This document shows, one piece after another, positions 16,463 through 27,091 of a stretch of DNA of 64,000 nt. Origin of the DNA: Corynebacterium comes. GTDB lineage: Bacteria > Actinomycetota > Actinomycetes > Mycobacteriales > Mycobacteriaceae. Positions within the stretch are counted from its first letter, which is position 1. Each line of letters starts with the position of its first letter. The translations under genes and the position numbers were made by a program. The notes below the pieces were generated by a model. That model worked only from the letters and a program-made list of their open reading frames with translations. It ran no database searches and was not told where the DNA came from. The stretch is taken from contig NZ_CP046453.1 in assembly GCF_009734405.1 (NCBI RefSeq), forward strand, positions 1,550,001 to 1,614,000, read 5' to 3'.

Positions 16463-17662
16463 ATGGCGCACGATCTCACCACCCCCCGCGACGGTATTCC
16501 TCCCGTCCTCTCCACGCCCGCCTCCTTCCGGGAGGCCGCCGCCGCGCTGGCCTCCGGGCAGGGGCCCCTGGCGATAGACACCGAACGCGCCTCCGGCTTC
16601 CGTTACGACGACCGCGCTTTCCTCGTCCAGATCCGCCGCCGCGACGTCGGCACCTTCCTCCTCGACCCGGAGGGCCACCGCACGGAATTCACCGCGGCAC
16701 TGGCACCCGTCCTCAACGGCCAGGACTGGATACTCCACGCCGCCCCCTCCGACCTCCCGTCGCTGGCGTGGCTGGGCCTCTACCCCGGCTCGCTCTTCGA
16801 CACCGAACTCGGCGGCCGCCTCGCGGGCCTCGACCACGTCAACCTCGCCGCCATGACCGAGCTGCTACTCGACGTCCGCCTCGCCAAAGGCCACGGCGCC
16901 GAGGACTGGTCCCAGCGCCCCCTGCCCGCCAACTGGCTCGCCTACGCCGCACTCGACGTCGAACTCCTCCTGGAACTCGGCGACACCATGGCTGAAATCC
17001 TGGACAACCAGGGCAAACTCGACTGGGCCTCCGAGGAGTTCGAATACATCCGCAACACCCACTCCACCATCACCGGCCCCGCCGAAGCCACCTGGCGCTC
17101 GGTACGCGGGGTGGCCTCGCTGACCCGGCCCGAACAGCTCGCCGTCGCCCGTGAACTGTGGATGATCCGGGAGTCCATCGCCGTGGAGGAGGACCGCGCC
17201 GTCTCCCGCATCCTGCCCAACAAGGTGCTCATCGAGATCGCCCGCCTCCTGCCACGCACCGCCCGCGAACTCGTCCGCGTGAAGGGTTTCCGCCGTAGCG
17301 AAGTCCGCTTCTGGGGTGAGATCATCCAACGCGCGCTGGAGTCCGACCCCCGCACCTGGCCCACCCGCGACCGCCCACCCCGCGGCCTGCCCTCACGCCA
17401 GACCTGGGCCGCCGAGCACCCCGATTCCTGGGAACGCTTCTCCAACGCCCGCACGCTCCTCGACGATCTCTCCGCCGACCTGGCCATCCCCGTCGAGAAC
17501 ATCCTCAAACCTGCCGTCCTGCGCACCGTCGCCTGGGGCGCGACCGTCGGCCGCGAGATCCGCTCGCCCCTCGATCTTCCCGATGTCCTGCGCGACTACC
17601 AGGCCCGCAACTGGCAGGTTGAACTGACCGCCCCGATCCTGACGGAGACGCTCTTCCGCTAG
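16463..17662 (+). CDS. rnd: ribonuclease D, 3'-5' exonuclease with HRDC domain
   Basis: A 399-residue DEDDy exoribonuclease. The catalytic acidic residues are visible: AIDTERASG (Exo I), LHAAPSDLPSLAW (Exo II) and LAYAALDVELLLELGD (Exo III with the tyrosine). A helical HRDC domain follows around residues 215-290 (ELWMIRESIAVEEDRAVSRIL, ELVRVKGFRR). The role is 3' trimming of tRNA precursors and other stable RNAs. The ATG at 16463 is preceded by TAGGCT 8 bases upstream and lacks a clear Shine-Dalgarno. The stop codon overlaps that of the convergent small gene within the four bases CTAG. Confidence 0.88.
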   Translation: MAHDLTTPRDGIPPVLSTPASFREAAAALASGQGPLAIDTERASGFRYDDRAFLVQIRRRDVGTFLLDPEGHRTEFTAALAPVLNGQDWILHAAPSDLPSLAWLGLYPGSLFDTELGGRLAGLDHVNLAAMTELLLDVRLAKGHGAEDWSQRPLPANWLAYAALDVELLLELGDTMAEILDNQGKLDWASEEFEYIRNTHSTITGPAEATWRSVRGVASLTRPEQLAVARELWMIRESIAVEEDRAVSRILPNKVLIEIARLLPRTARELVRVKGFRRSEVRFWGEIIQRALESDPRTWPTRDRPPRGLPSRQTWAAEHPDSWERFSNARTLLDDLSADLAIPVENILKPAVLRTVAWGATVGREIRSPLDLPDVLRDYQARNWQVELTAPILTETLFR

Positions 17663-17889
17663 TCGCGCCAGTAGTTGTTGGCTGCGGCGACAGTGGCGAA
17701 CTCGATGGCCACGACATGTCCCGCCATGACCAGGGAATCCGCGTTGGTGGCGTAACCCGGCCTCAGGGTCTCCCGGACCCGGGCGTCGGGCTGGATCGCC
17801 CCGATCGTCTTCCTCGCCAGCATGATGGCCAGCTCGCGGCCCTGCTCGGGAGTGTCCGTGAGGAGGGAGTTGTTGGGCACAAGCGCCAT
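17659..17889 (-). CDS. small hypothetical protein, 76 residues
   Basis: A short cytosolic protein beginning MALVPNNSLLTDTPEQG, with no recognisable motif, signal peptide or membrane segment. The ATG at 17889 has GGAGGT five bases upstream, which decides the start and is the best evidence that it is translated; the open frame extends a further 25 codons upstream. It converges on rnd with a 4-base stop-codon overlap and lies 129 bases beyond the dxs stop on the same strand. The ending TVAAANNYWRD is compact and folded-looking. Function unknown. Confidence 0.6.
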   Translation of the reverse strand: MALVPNNSLLTDTPEQGRELAIMLARKTIGAIQPDARVRETLRPGYATNADSLVMAGHVVAIEFATVAAANNYWRD

Positions 17890-18018
17890 GATGACCTCCG
17901 GGGGGTCAGTGGATGGGACGGCGGCCACCGGAACCCGGCGCCGCGGGACTGTAACCCAGATCATAGCGAAAGGGATCCCCGGACGTCGCCCTCCCTAGAG
18001 GAGGAGAAGAGCGGCGGG

Positions 18019-19932
18019 TCAGGCCCCGGCCTCGTCTGCATCGAACATCAGGCCATCCAGCCAGCCCGCGATCGAGTCGACGACGCCGTCTGCGTCGAGG
18101 CCGACCTCGGCGAGAAGTTCGGAGCGGGTGGAGTGGAGCGGAAACACGGAGGGGAAGCCCAGGCGGCGGACGGGAGTGTCCACTTCTGCGGCGGACAGTG
18201 CCTCGGAGATGAGGGAGCCCACACCTCCGCGGATGACGCCGTCCTCGAGGACGACGACGAGGTCGTGGTCGTCGGCGAGCCCGATGAGGGAGGCCTGGAC
18301 CGGTGCGATCCAGCGGGGGTCGACGACGGTGAGGTTGAGGCCGAGCTCCTCCAGCCGGGGTGCGACGGACAGCGCCAGGGAGGCGAAGGAACCGACGGCG
18401 ACGATGAGGACGTCGAGAAGCGAGGAATCGGTGTCGGAGTAGTGGAGGATATCCACGCCATCCTCCAGACGCATGAGTTCCTGGCGCTCCTGCGGCAGGG
18501 CGCCCTTGGGGTAACGGACGACGGTGGGTCCGGTGGAGACGTCGAGGGCCTCGCGGAAGAGTTCCCGCAGCTGCGCGCCGTCGCGGGGTGCGGCGATACG
18601 GATGCCGGGGACGATGGTGGTCAGCGCCATGTCCCAGACGCCGTTGTGGCTGGCGCCGTCCGAACCGGTCACACCGGAGCGGTCGAGGACGAAGGTGACG
18701 GGCAGGTCCAGCAGTGCCACATCCATGAGGAGCTGGTCGAAGGCACGGTTGAGGAACGTGGAGTAGATCGCCACGACGGGGTGCATGCCGGCGAGCGCCA
18801 GGCCTGCGGCCGAGGTGACGGCGTGCTGCTCGGCGATGCCCACGTCGAAGAAGCGGGAGGGGTACTGCTCGGCGAAGGCCGCCAGTCCGGTCGGGCCGGC
18901 CATGGCGGCGGTGATCGCCACGACGTCGTCGCGCGACTCGGCGGCGGCGAGCACCTCGGAGGTGAACACGCTGGTCCAGTCGGGTTTGGCCGTGGAGAGG
19001 GCGACGCCGGTGACCGGGTCCATGATGCCGGTGGCGTGCATCTGATCGGCGACGTCGTTGACCGCCGGGGCATAGCCGTGGCCCTTCTCGGTGACGGCGT
19101 GGACGATGATCGGACCCTCGTAGTTCCTGGCGTACGTGAGCGCATGAAGCAGAGATTTCAAGTCGTGGCCCTTGACCGGACCGACGTATTTCATGCCGAG
19201 CTCGGGGAACATCTCGGTGGGGATGATCTGGGACTTCACGCCCTCCTTGAAGGCCGCGAGGGCCTCGAAGGCGCGCTCCCCGACCCAGCCCATGGACTTG
19301 AGGGTCTTCCGGCCGTGCTCCATGATCTCGTCGTAGGAGCGTTCCATGCGCAGGTGGGCGAGGTTGTCCGCCAGGCCGCCGATGGTCGGCGAGTAGGAAC
19401 GACCGTTGTCGTTGACCACGATGACCACGTTGCGGTCCTTGCCGGAGGCGATGTTGTTCAACGCCTCCCAGCACATGCCGCCGGTCAGCGCACCATCGCC
19501 GACGACGGCCACGACGTTGCGGTCCTTCCGGCCGGTGAGCTGGAACCCCTTGGCCAGTCCGTCAGCGTAGGACAGGGAGGCCGAGGCGTGGGAGGACTCG
19601 GTCCAGTCATGCTCGGATTCGCCGCGCGCCGTGTAGCCGGAGATGCCGCCCTTCTGGCGGAGGGTGTCGAACTTCCCGGCCCGCCCGGTGATGATCTTGT
19701 GGACGTAGCTCTGGTGGGAGGTGTCGAAGATGATCGGGTCGTCGGGCGAGTCGAATATCCGGTGCAGCGCAATTGTCAGCTCCACGACACCGAGGTTGGG
19801 CCCGAGGTGGCCACCGGTCGCGGAGACCTTCTGTACGAGGAGCTGCCGGATCTCATCCGCGAGTTCCTCGAGCTGCTCCACTGACAGCGCCTTCAGGTCG
19901 GCTGGCGACGACAGTCCACTGAGAGTACCCAT
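18019..19932 (-). CDS. dxs: 1-deoxy-D-xylulose-5-phosphate synthase
   Basis: A 637-residue thiamine-diphosphate enzyme that joins pyruvate and glyceraldehyde 3-phosphate in the first step of the MEP isoprenoid pathway. The N-terminus [16 protein letters not shown] leads into [16 protein letters not shown] and [12 protein letters not shown]. The ThDP site follows as [15 protein letters not shown] and VVNDNG, then the transketolase-type pyrimidine domain ([22 protein letters not shown]) and the C-terminal domain. I prefer the ATG at 19932, matching the conserved family start. An ATG at 19977 has a better-spaced GGGAGG and would add 15 residues. Confidence 0.95.
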   Translation of the reverse strand: MGTLSGLSSPADLKALSVEQLEELADEIRQLLVQKVSATGGHLGPNLGVVELTIALHRIFDSPDDPIIFDTSHQSYVHKIITGRAGKFDTLRQKGGISGYTARGESEHDWTESSHASASLSYADGLAKGFQLTGRKDRNVVAVVGDGALTGGMCWEALNNIASGKDRNVVIVVNDNGRSYSPTIGGLADNLAHLRMERSYDEIMEHGRKTLKSMGWVGERAFEALAAFKEGVKSQIIPTEMFPELGMKYVGPVKGHDLKSLLHALTYARNYEGPIIVHAVTEKGHGYAPAVNDVADQMHATGIMDPVTGVALSTAKPDWTSVFTSEVLAAAESRDDVVAITAAMAGPTGLAAFAEQYPSRFFDVGIAEQHAVTSAAGLALAGMHPVVAIYSTFLNRAFDQLLMDVALLDLPVTFVLDRSGVTGSDGASHNGVWDMALTTIVPGIRIAAPRDGAQLRELFREALDVSTGPTVVRYPKGALPQERQELMRLEDGVDILHYSDTDSSLLDVLIVAVGSFASLALSVAPRLEELGLNLTVVDPRWIAPVQASLIGLADDHDLVVVLEDGVIRGGVGSLISEALSAAEVDTPVRRLGFPSVFPLHSTRSELLAEVGLDADGVVDSIAGWLDGLMFDADEAGA

Positions 19933-20014
19933 CGTTGTCTGCGCGTCTCCTTCGACCTCGGTAACAGTTTCGATCATCTTACCTGCCTCCCGCCGGACCC
20001 CCCACACGACCGTG

Positions 20015-21232
20015 TTACGGGCGCGTGAGCTCAGCGATGACCTCGAAATGGTGGGTGCCGGGGAAAGCGTTGATGACGGCCAGGCGCGCGATGCGGTAGC
20101 CGTTCTCACCCCAGGCGGCGACGTCACGGGAGAAGGTCGCGGGGTCACAGCCGATGTGGATGATCCGCTCCGGCTGCTTCTTCGCGACGCCCGCGACCAC
20201 CTCGTCGCCCGCACCCGTCCGGGGCGGATCCAGCACCACGACGCGGGGGGTGGGCAGCGTCTCGATTGACTTCTCCACCAGGGCGTCGTGCACCTTGAGT
20301 CCGTAGGGCTCCAGAGAATCCTGGGTGAGCTCGGCGGCCGCCGGGGAGTAGTCGACGGAGTGGATGGTGGCTCCCTCGCCGAGGGAGTCGGCCAGGGCGG
20401 GGACGAACAGGCCGACTCCGCCGTAGAGGTCCCAGCCGACCTTGTTCTCGGAGGCACCCAGGTCGCTGAACCACCGACGGATCACGCCGGTGTACGCGTC
20501 GGGGGCCTTCACGTGCGCCTGCCAGAAGGCGGTGGCGGGGAAGCGGAACGTGTGGTCATCGGCGCGCTCGGTGACGGTTCCGGTGCCCTCGAGGACGTCG
20601 GTGACCTTCTCCACGCGGCGGCCGCGGGGTGCCTTACGAGTCTCCACCACGTGGCGGACACCCTCGGAATCCAGCACGGCGACGACCTCGGCGCCCGGGG
20701 TGAACAGGCGTGCGTTCTCCCCCACGAGGCCGTCGAGGAGTCCCGGCACGACCTGGGTGCAGGGGATGTGGACGACGTCGTGCGAGGAGCGGGCCCGGAA
20801 GCCTGCGCGTCCCTGCTTATCCACGCCGAGCCGCACCCGCGTACGCCAACCGCGCGCGGGCTCCAGGTTGATCAGTTCCGGGGTGGGCACGTCCGCCACC
20901 CGGCCCAGACGGGTGAGCTGGCCGATCAGGATGTCCGCCTTGAGGCCGGTCTCCTGGGCGGGGTCGAGGTCGCCGAAGTCGCAGCAGCCGGCGCCGGCTG
21001 CCGCGGCCGGGCAGGACTGGTCGACGCGGAGCGGGCCCGGCGTGGACACGTGGTCGAGTTCGGCGCGGGCGAAGCGCTTCTTCACCTGTGTGATGGTGGC
21101 GTCGACGACGTCGCCCGGGTATGCGCCCCTGACGAAGACGACGCGGCCGTCGAGTTCTGCGATGCCCTCGCCACCGTGGGCCATCCGGGTGATGGTGAGT
21201 TCCCGGGTCTGATCCCGTTCGAGTTCGGTCAC
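20015..21232 (-). CDS. TRAM-domain class I RNA methyltransferase (TrmA/RlmD family)
   Basis: A 405-residue SAM-dependent RNA methyltransferase. An N-terminal TRAM domain ([21 protein letters not shown]...[12 protein letters not shown]) binds RNA. A Cys cluster, [20 protein letters not shown], resembles the iron-sulfur motif of RumA-type enzymes. The catalytic fold has [17 protein letters not shown] and [15 protein letters not shown], followed by [12 protein letters not shown] with the catalytic Cys. Likely product is 5-methyluridine in tRNA or rRNA. The GTG at 21232 has AAGGAG nine bases ahead and gives the normal start. It probably forms a unit with dxs, which follows within 100 bases. Confidence 0.85.
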   Translation of the reverse strand: MTELERDQTRELTITRMAHGGEGIAELDGRVVFVRGAYPGDVVDATITQVKKRFARAELDHVSTPGPLRVDQSCPAAAAGAGCCDFGDLDPAQETGLKADILIGQLTRLGRVADVPTPELINLEPARGWRTRVRLGVDKQGRAGFRARSSHDVVHIPCTQVVPGLLDGLVGENARLFTPGAEVVAVLDSEGVRHVVETRKAPRGRRVEKVTDVLEGTGTVTERADDHTFRFPATAFWQAHVKAPDAYTGVIRRWFSDLGASENKVGWDLYGGVGLFVPALADSLGEGATIHSVDYSPAAAELTQDSLEPYGLKVHDALVEKSIETLPTPRVVVLDPPRTGAGDEVVAGVAKKQPERIIHIGCDPATFSRDVAAWGENGYRIARLAVINAFPGTHHFEVIAELTRP

Positions 21233-21363
21233 GGTGAAGGCTCCTTGAGTTCGGCTGACTTCATGACGCGCCTGGCGCGCTTGACCATGAAGAACGTGAA
21301 AAGAGTGACGATACCCGTCCATGGCCGTCTCACGGGAATCCCGGACACGGCCAGGGCGGCCCA

Positions 21364-22221
21364 CTACTTCTGCGTGGTGTCTGTCCCCGAGCCGTCCGCG
21401 AGGTCGCGGAGGGCCCGGGCGGTGTCATCGATGGACTGTTCTTCCTCGGACCGGGCGGCCTGCTGCGCCTGGACCGGCTGCTGGACCGACTGCTGGGCTT
21501 CTGCCCGTCGGAGGTCCTGGGCGCGTTGCTGCACTGCCTGCTGAACCTGTGCGACAAGCTGCTGCGGTAGGACGACCGGCAGTGAGTTGCCGGCGAGAAC
21601 CGGGTCCTCGCCGCGGTAGACGAAGGTGCGGGCGGTGATCTCGCGGGCGAGTTCACGCAGTCCCTCGGCCTTCTCGTGCGGGGCCGTGGTGGTCATGCGC
21701 AGCATCCAGCGGGGCCCCTCCGCACCGATGACGCGGATGACGCCGTGCTCGCCCAGGCCGACGACCTCGGCGCCCCACGGGCCCTGCTCGATGTCGACGG
21801 TCAGGCCGTCGCCGATCATGCCCTGGGAGATCTGCTCCGTCGACTCCGCCCACTGGCCGGCCGATCTCGGTGCGGCGAAGGCGACCGGGGTGATGCGGCC
21901 GAACTCGGTGACGATGTGGATCATCTTCGGGCCTTGCTCCCCCATCTCCACCTGCACCTGGGAGTTGCGCGGCAGCGCAATCTTCATGGAGCCGAGGTCG
22001 AGGACGCCCTGGGAGAAGTCCGAGAAATCGAAGTCTGCGATGTCCACGGCGTCACCGTCGAACGGGCCGGTGTCGCCGTGGATGGCGTCGTGCGCGGGCG
22101 TAGCGACGTCCGCGGGCACCTCCGGCGGTGCATCGCTGTAGGTCGACGTCGGCTCAGCGGCGGAATGCGGGCCGTCTGCCGGCTGGGCGTCCTTATTTTT
22201 GCCGAATGGCCACAGTGCCAT
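21364..22221 (-). CDS. DUF3710 family protein
   Basis: A 285-residue cytosolic protein of an actinobacterial family of unknown function, found beside dut as in mycobacteria. It begins MALWPFGKNKDAQ, followed by a disordered acidic stretch. The conserved core starts near residue 72 with DFSQGVLDLGSMKIALP and contains GPKMIHIVTEFGRITPVAFAAPRS and GPRWMLRMTTTAPHEKAEGLREL. The C-terminal 75 residues are Gln/Ala-rich (QQLVAQVQQAVQQRAQDLR) and probably coiled-coil. GAAGGAGA precedes the ATG. It lies 47 bases downstream of dut on the same strand, so they may share a transcript. Confidence 0.75.
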   Translation of the reverse strand: MALWPFGKNKDAQPADGPHSAAEPTSTYSDAPPEVPADVATPAHDAIHGDTGPFDGDAVDIADFDFSDFSQGVLDLGSMKIALPRNSQVQVEMGEQGPKMIHIVTEFGRITPVAFAAPRSAGQWAESTEQISQGMIGDGLTVDIEQGPWGAEVVGLGEHGVIRVIGAEGPRWMLRMTTTAPHEKAEGLRELAREITARTFVYRGEDPVLAGNSLPVVLPQQLVAQVQQAVQQRAQDLRRAEAQQSVQQPVQAQQAARSEEEQSIDDTARALRDLADGSGTDTTQK

Positions 22222-22268
22222 GCCTGGATCGTCTCCTTCAGTCGAGTTGGGGACTACTGTACCGGTGC

Positions 22269-22715
22269 TCAGGAGACTCCGGTGGAGCCATGACCGCCGG
22301 CTCCCCGGACGGTCTCGTCGAGGTCCTCGACCTCCTCGAAGTCGACCAGCTCCACCTTCTGGATCACCAGCTGGGCGATGCGCATGCCCCGGCTGATCTC
22401 GATCGGCGTGGCGGGGTCGAGATTGATCAGGGAGACCTTGATCTCCCCCCGGTAGTCCGCGTCCACGGTGCCGGGCGCGTTGACGATGCTCAGGCCCTGC
22501 TTCGCAGCCAGGCCCGAACGCGGGTGGATGAGCCCGACCGTGCCCAGCGGCAGCGCCAGGGCCACGCCGGTGCCGACGAGCCGGCGTTCCCCCGGCGCCA
22601 GGGTCAGGTCCTCGGCGGAGTAGAGGTCGGCGCCCGCGTCACCGCGGTGGGCACGGGCGGGCAGGGGCAGGTCCTTGTCGAGTCGCTTGATGCGCACGGG
22701 ACTGAATTCGCTCAT
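22269..22715 (-). CDS. dut: dUTP diphosphatase
   Basis: A 148-residue trimeric dUTPase converting dUTP to dUMP. The five motifs can be followed: [11 protein letters not shown] (1), [16 protein letters not shown] (2), [19 protein letters not shown] (3), [10 protein letters not shown] (4) and the C-terminal GAGGHGSTG (5), in which His replaces the more usual Phe. The ATG at 22715 is chosen because the 30-codon upstream extension overlaps the divergent DUF3093 gene. The two genes are divergent with 46 bases between their starts. Confidence 0.95.
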   Translation of the reverse strand: MSEFSPVRIKRLDKDLPLPARAHRGDAGADLYSAEDLTLAPGERRLVGTGVALALPLGTVGLIHPRSGLAAKQGLSIVNAPGTVDADYRGEIKVSLINLDPATPIEISRGMRIAQLVIQKVELVDFEEVEDLDETVRGAGGHGSTGVS

Positions 22716-22761
22716 GTAGGTCACGTCGTCCAAATCTACCCATACGATAGAGTGTTCAATC

Positions 22762-23289
22762 GTGAGTGACACAGGTTCCGCTGATTCTGCCTCTTCCCCC
22801 CGCACGCTCTACCGCGAGCGTCAGTGGGTGCCCCTCTACTGGTGGTTCATGGCGTTGTTCCTCGTGGCGTTGACGTCTCTGCAGTTCTACCTCAACCGCG
22901 ACATCTGGTGGTTCATCATCCCGATGACCGTCCTCTCCGCGGTCGCCGCGTGGATACTGCTGAGCTGGTCCTCCACGGTGCTCACCGTCGAACAGGATCC
23001 GGACGGCACCCGCTGGCTGTCGGTGAAATCAGCCAACCTGCCGCACAAAGTGGTGTCGCGTTCCCTGGCGGTGCCCTCCACCGCGAAGCGCAACGCGATG
23101 GGCAGGCAGCTGGACCCCGCGGCCTTCGTCGTGTCGCACGGCTGGATCCCTGAAATGGTGATGCTGGTGCTCGATGACCCCGAGGACTCCACCCCTTATT
23201 GGCTCGTGAGCACGCGTAACCCTGAGGCCCTGCTCGAAGCGTTCCTGCCGGAGCAGACCGACTCCTCCCTGTCGAAGTACCGGCCCTAA
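22762..23289 (+). CDS. DUF3093 family membrane protein
   Basis: A 175-residue protein with two adjacent membrane helices (about residues 28-45 and 51-72) and a C-terminal cytosolic or exposed domain with [35 protein letters not shown] and [12 protein letters not shown]. This is an actinobacterial family of unknown function that is conserved next to dut. Starts with GTG, preceded by TAGAGT 8 bases upstream and no Shine-Dalgarno, consistent with leaderless expression. Confidence 0.8.
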   Translation: MSDTGSADSASSPRTLYRERQWVPLYWWFMALFLVALTSLQFYLNRDIWWFIIPMTVLSAVAAWILLSWSSTVLTVEQDPDGTRWLSVKSANLPHKVVSRSLAVPSTAKRNAMGRQLDPAAFVVSHGWIPEMVMLVLDDPEDSTPYWLVSTRNPEALLEAFLPEQTDSSLSKYRP

Positions 23290-23307
23290 GTCCCCGGAAT
23301 CGAAGAA

Positions 23308-23341
23308 GCCCGGCCGGGACCCCGAGGGACCTCGACCGGGC
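23308..23341. terminator. bidirectional terminator candidate
   Basis: GCCCGG (23308-23313) and CCGGGC (23336-23341) bound an imperfect GC-rich hairpin between the convergent DUF3093 and DUF4193 genes. On the minus strand it is followed by TTCTTC, a weak U-tract. Confidence 0.4.
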
Positions 23342-23357
23342 GGACAACCCCGGGCGC

Positions 23358-23651
23358 CTAGGCGCAGTCCAGGCATACCTCCGAACCGTCGGGCTCGATA
23401 TGGGAACGGCGGTTGAGTCGCTGAACCAGGAAGCAGACGGAGCAGGTGAACTCGTCGGCCTGCTTGGGAACGACGGTGACATTGAGTTCCTCGCCGGAGA
23501 GGTCCACTGCCGGCAGATCGAAGGGCTCGACGATGTCGCCGTCGTCATCGATGCCGGGGCTCTGGCTCTCGGCGGCCTTCAGGCCCTCGAGGGAATCAGT
23601 GTCCAGTTCGTCCTCTGCCCGGCGGCGCGGTGCGTCGTAATCGGTGGCCAT
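23358..23651 (-). CDS. DUF4193 zinc-ribbon-like protein
   Basis: A 97-residue acidic protein beginning MATDYDAPRRRAEDELDTDS. The second half has two cysteine pairs, FTCSVCFLV and EVCLDCA, which look like a zinc ribbon, with a basic stretch (QRLNRRSH) between them. It belongs to an actinobacteria-wide family of unknown function in the same neighbourhood in mycobacteria. The start is at 23651, after AAGGA about 11 bases upstream. A small zinc-binding protein this conserved may interact with RNA polymerase or the ribosome, but that is speculation. Confidence 0.8.
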   Translation of the reverse strand: MATDYDAPRRRAEDELDTDSLEGLKAAESQSPGIDDDGDIVEPFDLPAVDLSGEELNVTVVPKQADEFTCSVCFLVQRLNRRSHIEPDGSEVCLDCA

Positions 23652-23747
23652 TGCTCGTACATCCTTAACGTGTAGGTCGGCCCTGCAGAAAGGGACGATG
23701 TGCGTAGTCTCGAGCCGGATATTAAGCCACAATTGAGCCCCTGTCAT

Positions 23748-23771
23748 ACCCCCAGGTCAGATGGGGGTTTT
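23748..23771 (+). terminator. hairpin at the 3' end of suhB
   Basis: ACCCCCA (23748-23754) pairs with TGGGGGT (23762-23768), followed by TTTT on the plus strand only. It lies right after the suhB stop (minus strand) and could act as a terminator for transcription entering suhB in the antisense direction, as well as a 3' hairpin for the suhB mRNA. Confidence 0.4.
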
Positions 23772-24617
23772 CTAGCGTTTCAACGAATGCCACGCACCAA
23801 CGGATTCCAGCAGTTCCGCCCATTGCGGGGCAAGTGGGCCTGCGGCGACAGAGACGGGCTCGCCGGCGGAACCGGGCGTCGATAAGCGGGGGGTGTGCAC
23901 GACGGCGCCGGCCTCCCGCGCAATGAGCGACCCGGCCGCGAAGTCCCAGCAGTGCAGGCCGTGCTCGTAGAAGGCGTCGACGGTGCCTTCGGCGACGCGA
24001 CAGAAGTCGAGGGCCGCGGCGCCCATGCGGCGGATGTCACGGACCCTGGGCAACAGCCGGGTGAGCAGTTCGGCCTGCTGCCCGCGCCAGTGGGCGGAGT
24101 AGGAGAAACCGGTCGCCACCAGCGCGAGCGCGGGATCGGCGGCAGCCGTGCAGTGCAGCGTGTGCACCTCGCCGTCCCGGGACACGGTCGCGCCGTGCCC
24201 GAGCGCCGCCGAATACACCGCACCACGCGGCACGTTGACCACCACACCCGCGATGACCTCGCCGTCGACGGCCGCGGCGACGGACACCGCATACTCGGGC
24301 AGCCCGTAGAGGAAGTTGACCGTCCCGTCGATGGGGTCGACCAACCAGGACACGCCGCTTTCCGACGCCCTCTCGCTCCCCTCCTCCCCGATGATCCCGT
24401 CCGCGGGCCGCAGCGTGGCGAGCCTGTCGGCGATGAAGTCCTCCGCGAGGGTGTCCACGATCGTCACCGGGTCCTCCGCCGAGGATTTGGTGGTGGCGAA
24501 CTGGCGGATGTCCCCGTGCCCGGCCAGCTCGGCCCGCTTGGCCAGGATGCGCTCAGCCGCGGAGGTGGCGACGTCGATCGCGATGGAACGGAGCTCGACA
24601 GGATCATGTGAAGTCAT
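23772..24617 (-). CDS. suhB: inositol monophosphatase family protein
   Basis: A 281-residue magnesium-dependent phosphatase. The metal site is visible as EEGSER (about residue 83), [15 protein letters not shown] (residues 97-111) and [19 protein letters not shown] near the C-terminus, the standard FIG/IMPase signatures. Likely substrates are inositol 1-phosphate or related sugar phosphates, feeding phosphatidylinositol synthesis. The ATG at 24617 is divergent from ppgK with only 36 bases between starts. CACAAT lies 6 bases upstream on the minus strand, so the mRNA may be leaderless. Confidence 0.88.
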   Translation of the reverse strand: MTSHDPVELRSIAIDVATSAAERILAKRAELAGHGDIRQFATTKSSAEDPVTIVDTLAEDFIADRLATLRPADGIIGEEGSERASESGVSWLVDPIDGTVNFLYGLPEYAVSVAAAVDGEVIAGVVVNVPRGAVYSAALGHGATVSRDGEVHTLHCTAAADPALALVATGFSYSAHWRGQQAELLTRLLPRVRDIRRMGAAALDFCRVAEGTVDAFYEHGLHCWDFAAGSLIAREAGAVVHTPRLSTPGSAGEPVSVAAGPLAPQWAELLESVGAWHSLKR

Positions 24618-24653
24618 GGCCCCATTGTGCCTGCAGTTTGTATGCTGGGCCCC
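24618..24653. promoter_or_regulatory. 36-bp divergent promoter region of suhB and ppgK
   Basis: Both start codons face away from this spacer. On the plus strand TATGCT (24641-24646) is 7 bases before the ppgK ATG; on the minus strand CACAAT (24624-24629 as ATTGTG) is 6 bases before the suhB ATG. If both are -10 boxes, the two promoters interleave and both mRNAs start at or next to their AUG. No convincing -35 boxes are seen. Confidence 0.4.
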
Positions 24654-25406
24654 ATGACCAATATCGGCTTCGGTATCGACATCGGCGGCTCCGGCATCAA
24701 GGGCGCCCGCGTGAACATGGACGACGGCGAGTTCGTCGGCGACCGGATCAAGATCAAGACTCCGCAGCCCGCGACTCCGGAGGCCGTGGCTGCGACGGTC
24801 GCGGAGATCCTGCGCACCTCGGAATGGTCGGGCCCCGTGGGGATCACCCTGCCGTCGGTCATCCGTGGTCAGGTGGCGCAGACCGCCGCCAACATCGACC
24901 CCTCCTGGATCGGCACCGACGTCCATGAACTGTTCGACCGCCACCTCGGCGGGAGGGAGATCAGCGTGCTCAATGACGCGGACGCCGCCGGCATCGCCGA
25001 GGTGGCCTTCGGGGATCCGCGTGCCCGTGAGGGCTCCGCGCTCTTCCTCACCTTCGGCACAGGCATCGGTTCCGCCCTTCTCATCGACGGCAGACTGTTC
25101 CCCAACTCCGAGCTCGGGCACATGAAGATCGGCAGGTACGAGGCGGAGGCCCGTGCGTCCTCCGCTGCGAAGGACCGGGATGAGCTGAGCTTCAAGAAGT
25201 GGGCGAAGCGTGTCTCCCGGGTGCTCAAAGAATACGAGCGCCTGCTCAACCCGGGCGTGATCATCGTGGGCGGCGGAATTTCCCGGGACCACGAGCGATG
25301 GGTGCCACTCCTCAGCGTCGACACGCCGGTCTTCCCCGCCCGCCTCCGCAACCGTGCCGGCATCGTCGGAGCGGCCATGGCGGTGGCAGCACACCTGAGA
25401 CCCTAG
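24654..25406 (+). CDS. ppgK: polyphosphate/ATP glucokinase
   Basis: A 250-residue ROK-type sugar kinase that phosphorylates glucose with polyphosphate (or ATP), giving a PTS-independent route into glycolysis. The phosphate-1 loop [16 protein letters not shown] is at the N-terminus, [14 protein letters not shown] includes the catalytic Asp region, [16 protein letters not shown] is the phosphate-2 loop, and [16 protein letters not shown] is the adenosine segment. The polyphosphate preference is inferred from the actinobacterial PpgK subfamily and from its location before sigA as in mycobacteria. Confidence 0.92.
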   Translation: MTNIGFGIDIGGSGIKGARVNMDDGEFVGDRIKIKTPQPATPEAVAATVAEILRTSEWSGPVGITLPSVIRGQVAQTAANIDPSWIGTDVHELFDRHLGGREISVLNDADAAGIAEVAFGDPRAREGSALFLTFGTGIGSALLIDGRLFPNSELGHMKIGRYEAEARASSAAKDRDELSFKKWAKRVSRVLKEYERLLNPGVIIVGGGISRDHERWVPLLSVDTPVFPARLRNRAGIVGAAMAVAAHLRP

Positions 25407-25576
25407 GAACCTTCCCGGGAGCTCATACCAGGGGCGGGTGTGAACCATCCCGGATCAATTGCTCTATACTGGGCGGTCGATCGTGATGACAGTAGATTCC
25501 ACTGCGTCACTAATGTGGGTCCCGGGGCAGTGTCCCCGTCCCCACATGGACTAGTAGGCAAGTCGAAAGGGCGTAC

Positions 25577-26980
<1,404 letters not shown>

Positions 26981-27003
26981 TCGCCCGCTTCTCGTACGAC
27001 CGC

Positions 27004-27039
27004 ATCGGCCCGGTTCCCTGTTCAGGGAGCCGGGCCGAT
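27004..27039 (+). terminator. sigA terminator
   Basis: A 17-bp stem (27004-27020 with 27023-27039; one G-T pair) closes on a 2-base nominal loop, followed by TTGG rather than a long T-run. Position between sigA and a convergent gene fits a terminator. Confidence 0.6.
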
Positions 27040-27091
27040 TGGCGTTGCGGGGCGTCGACAAGCGCTGCGACAGCCTCTCGAAGGGACGGGT

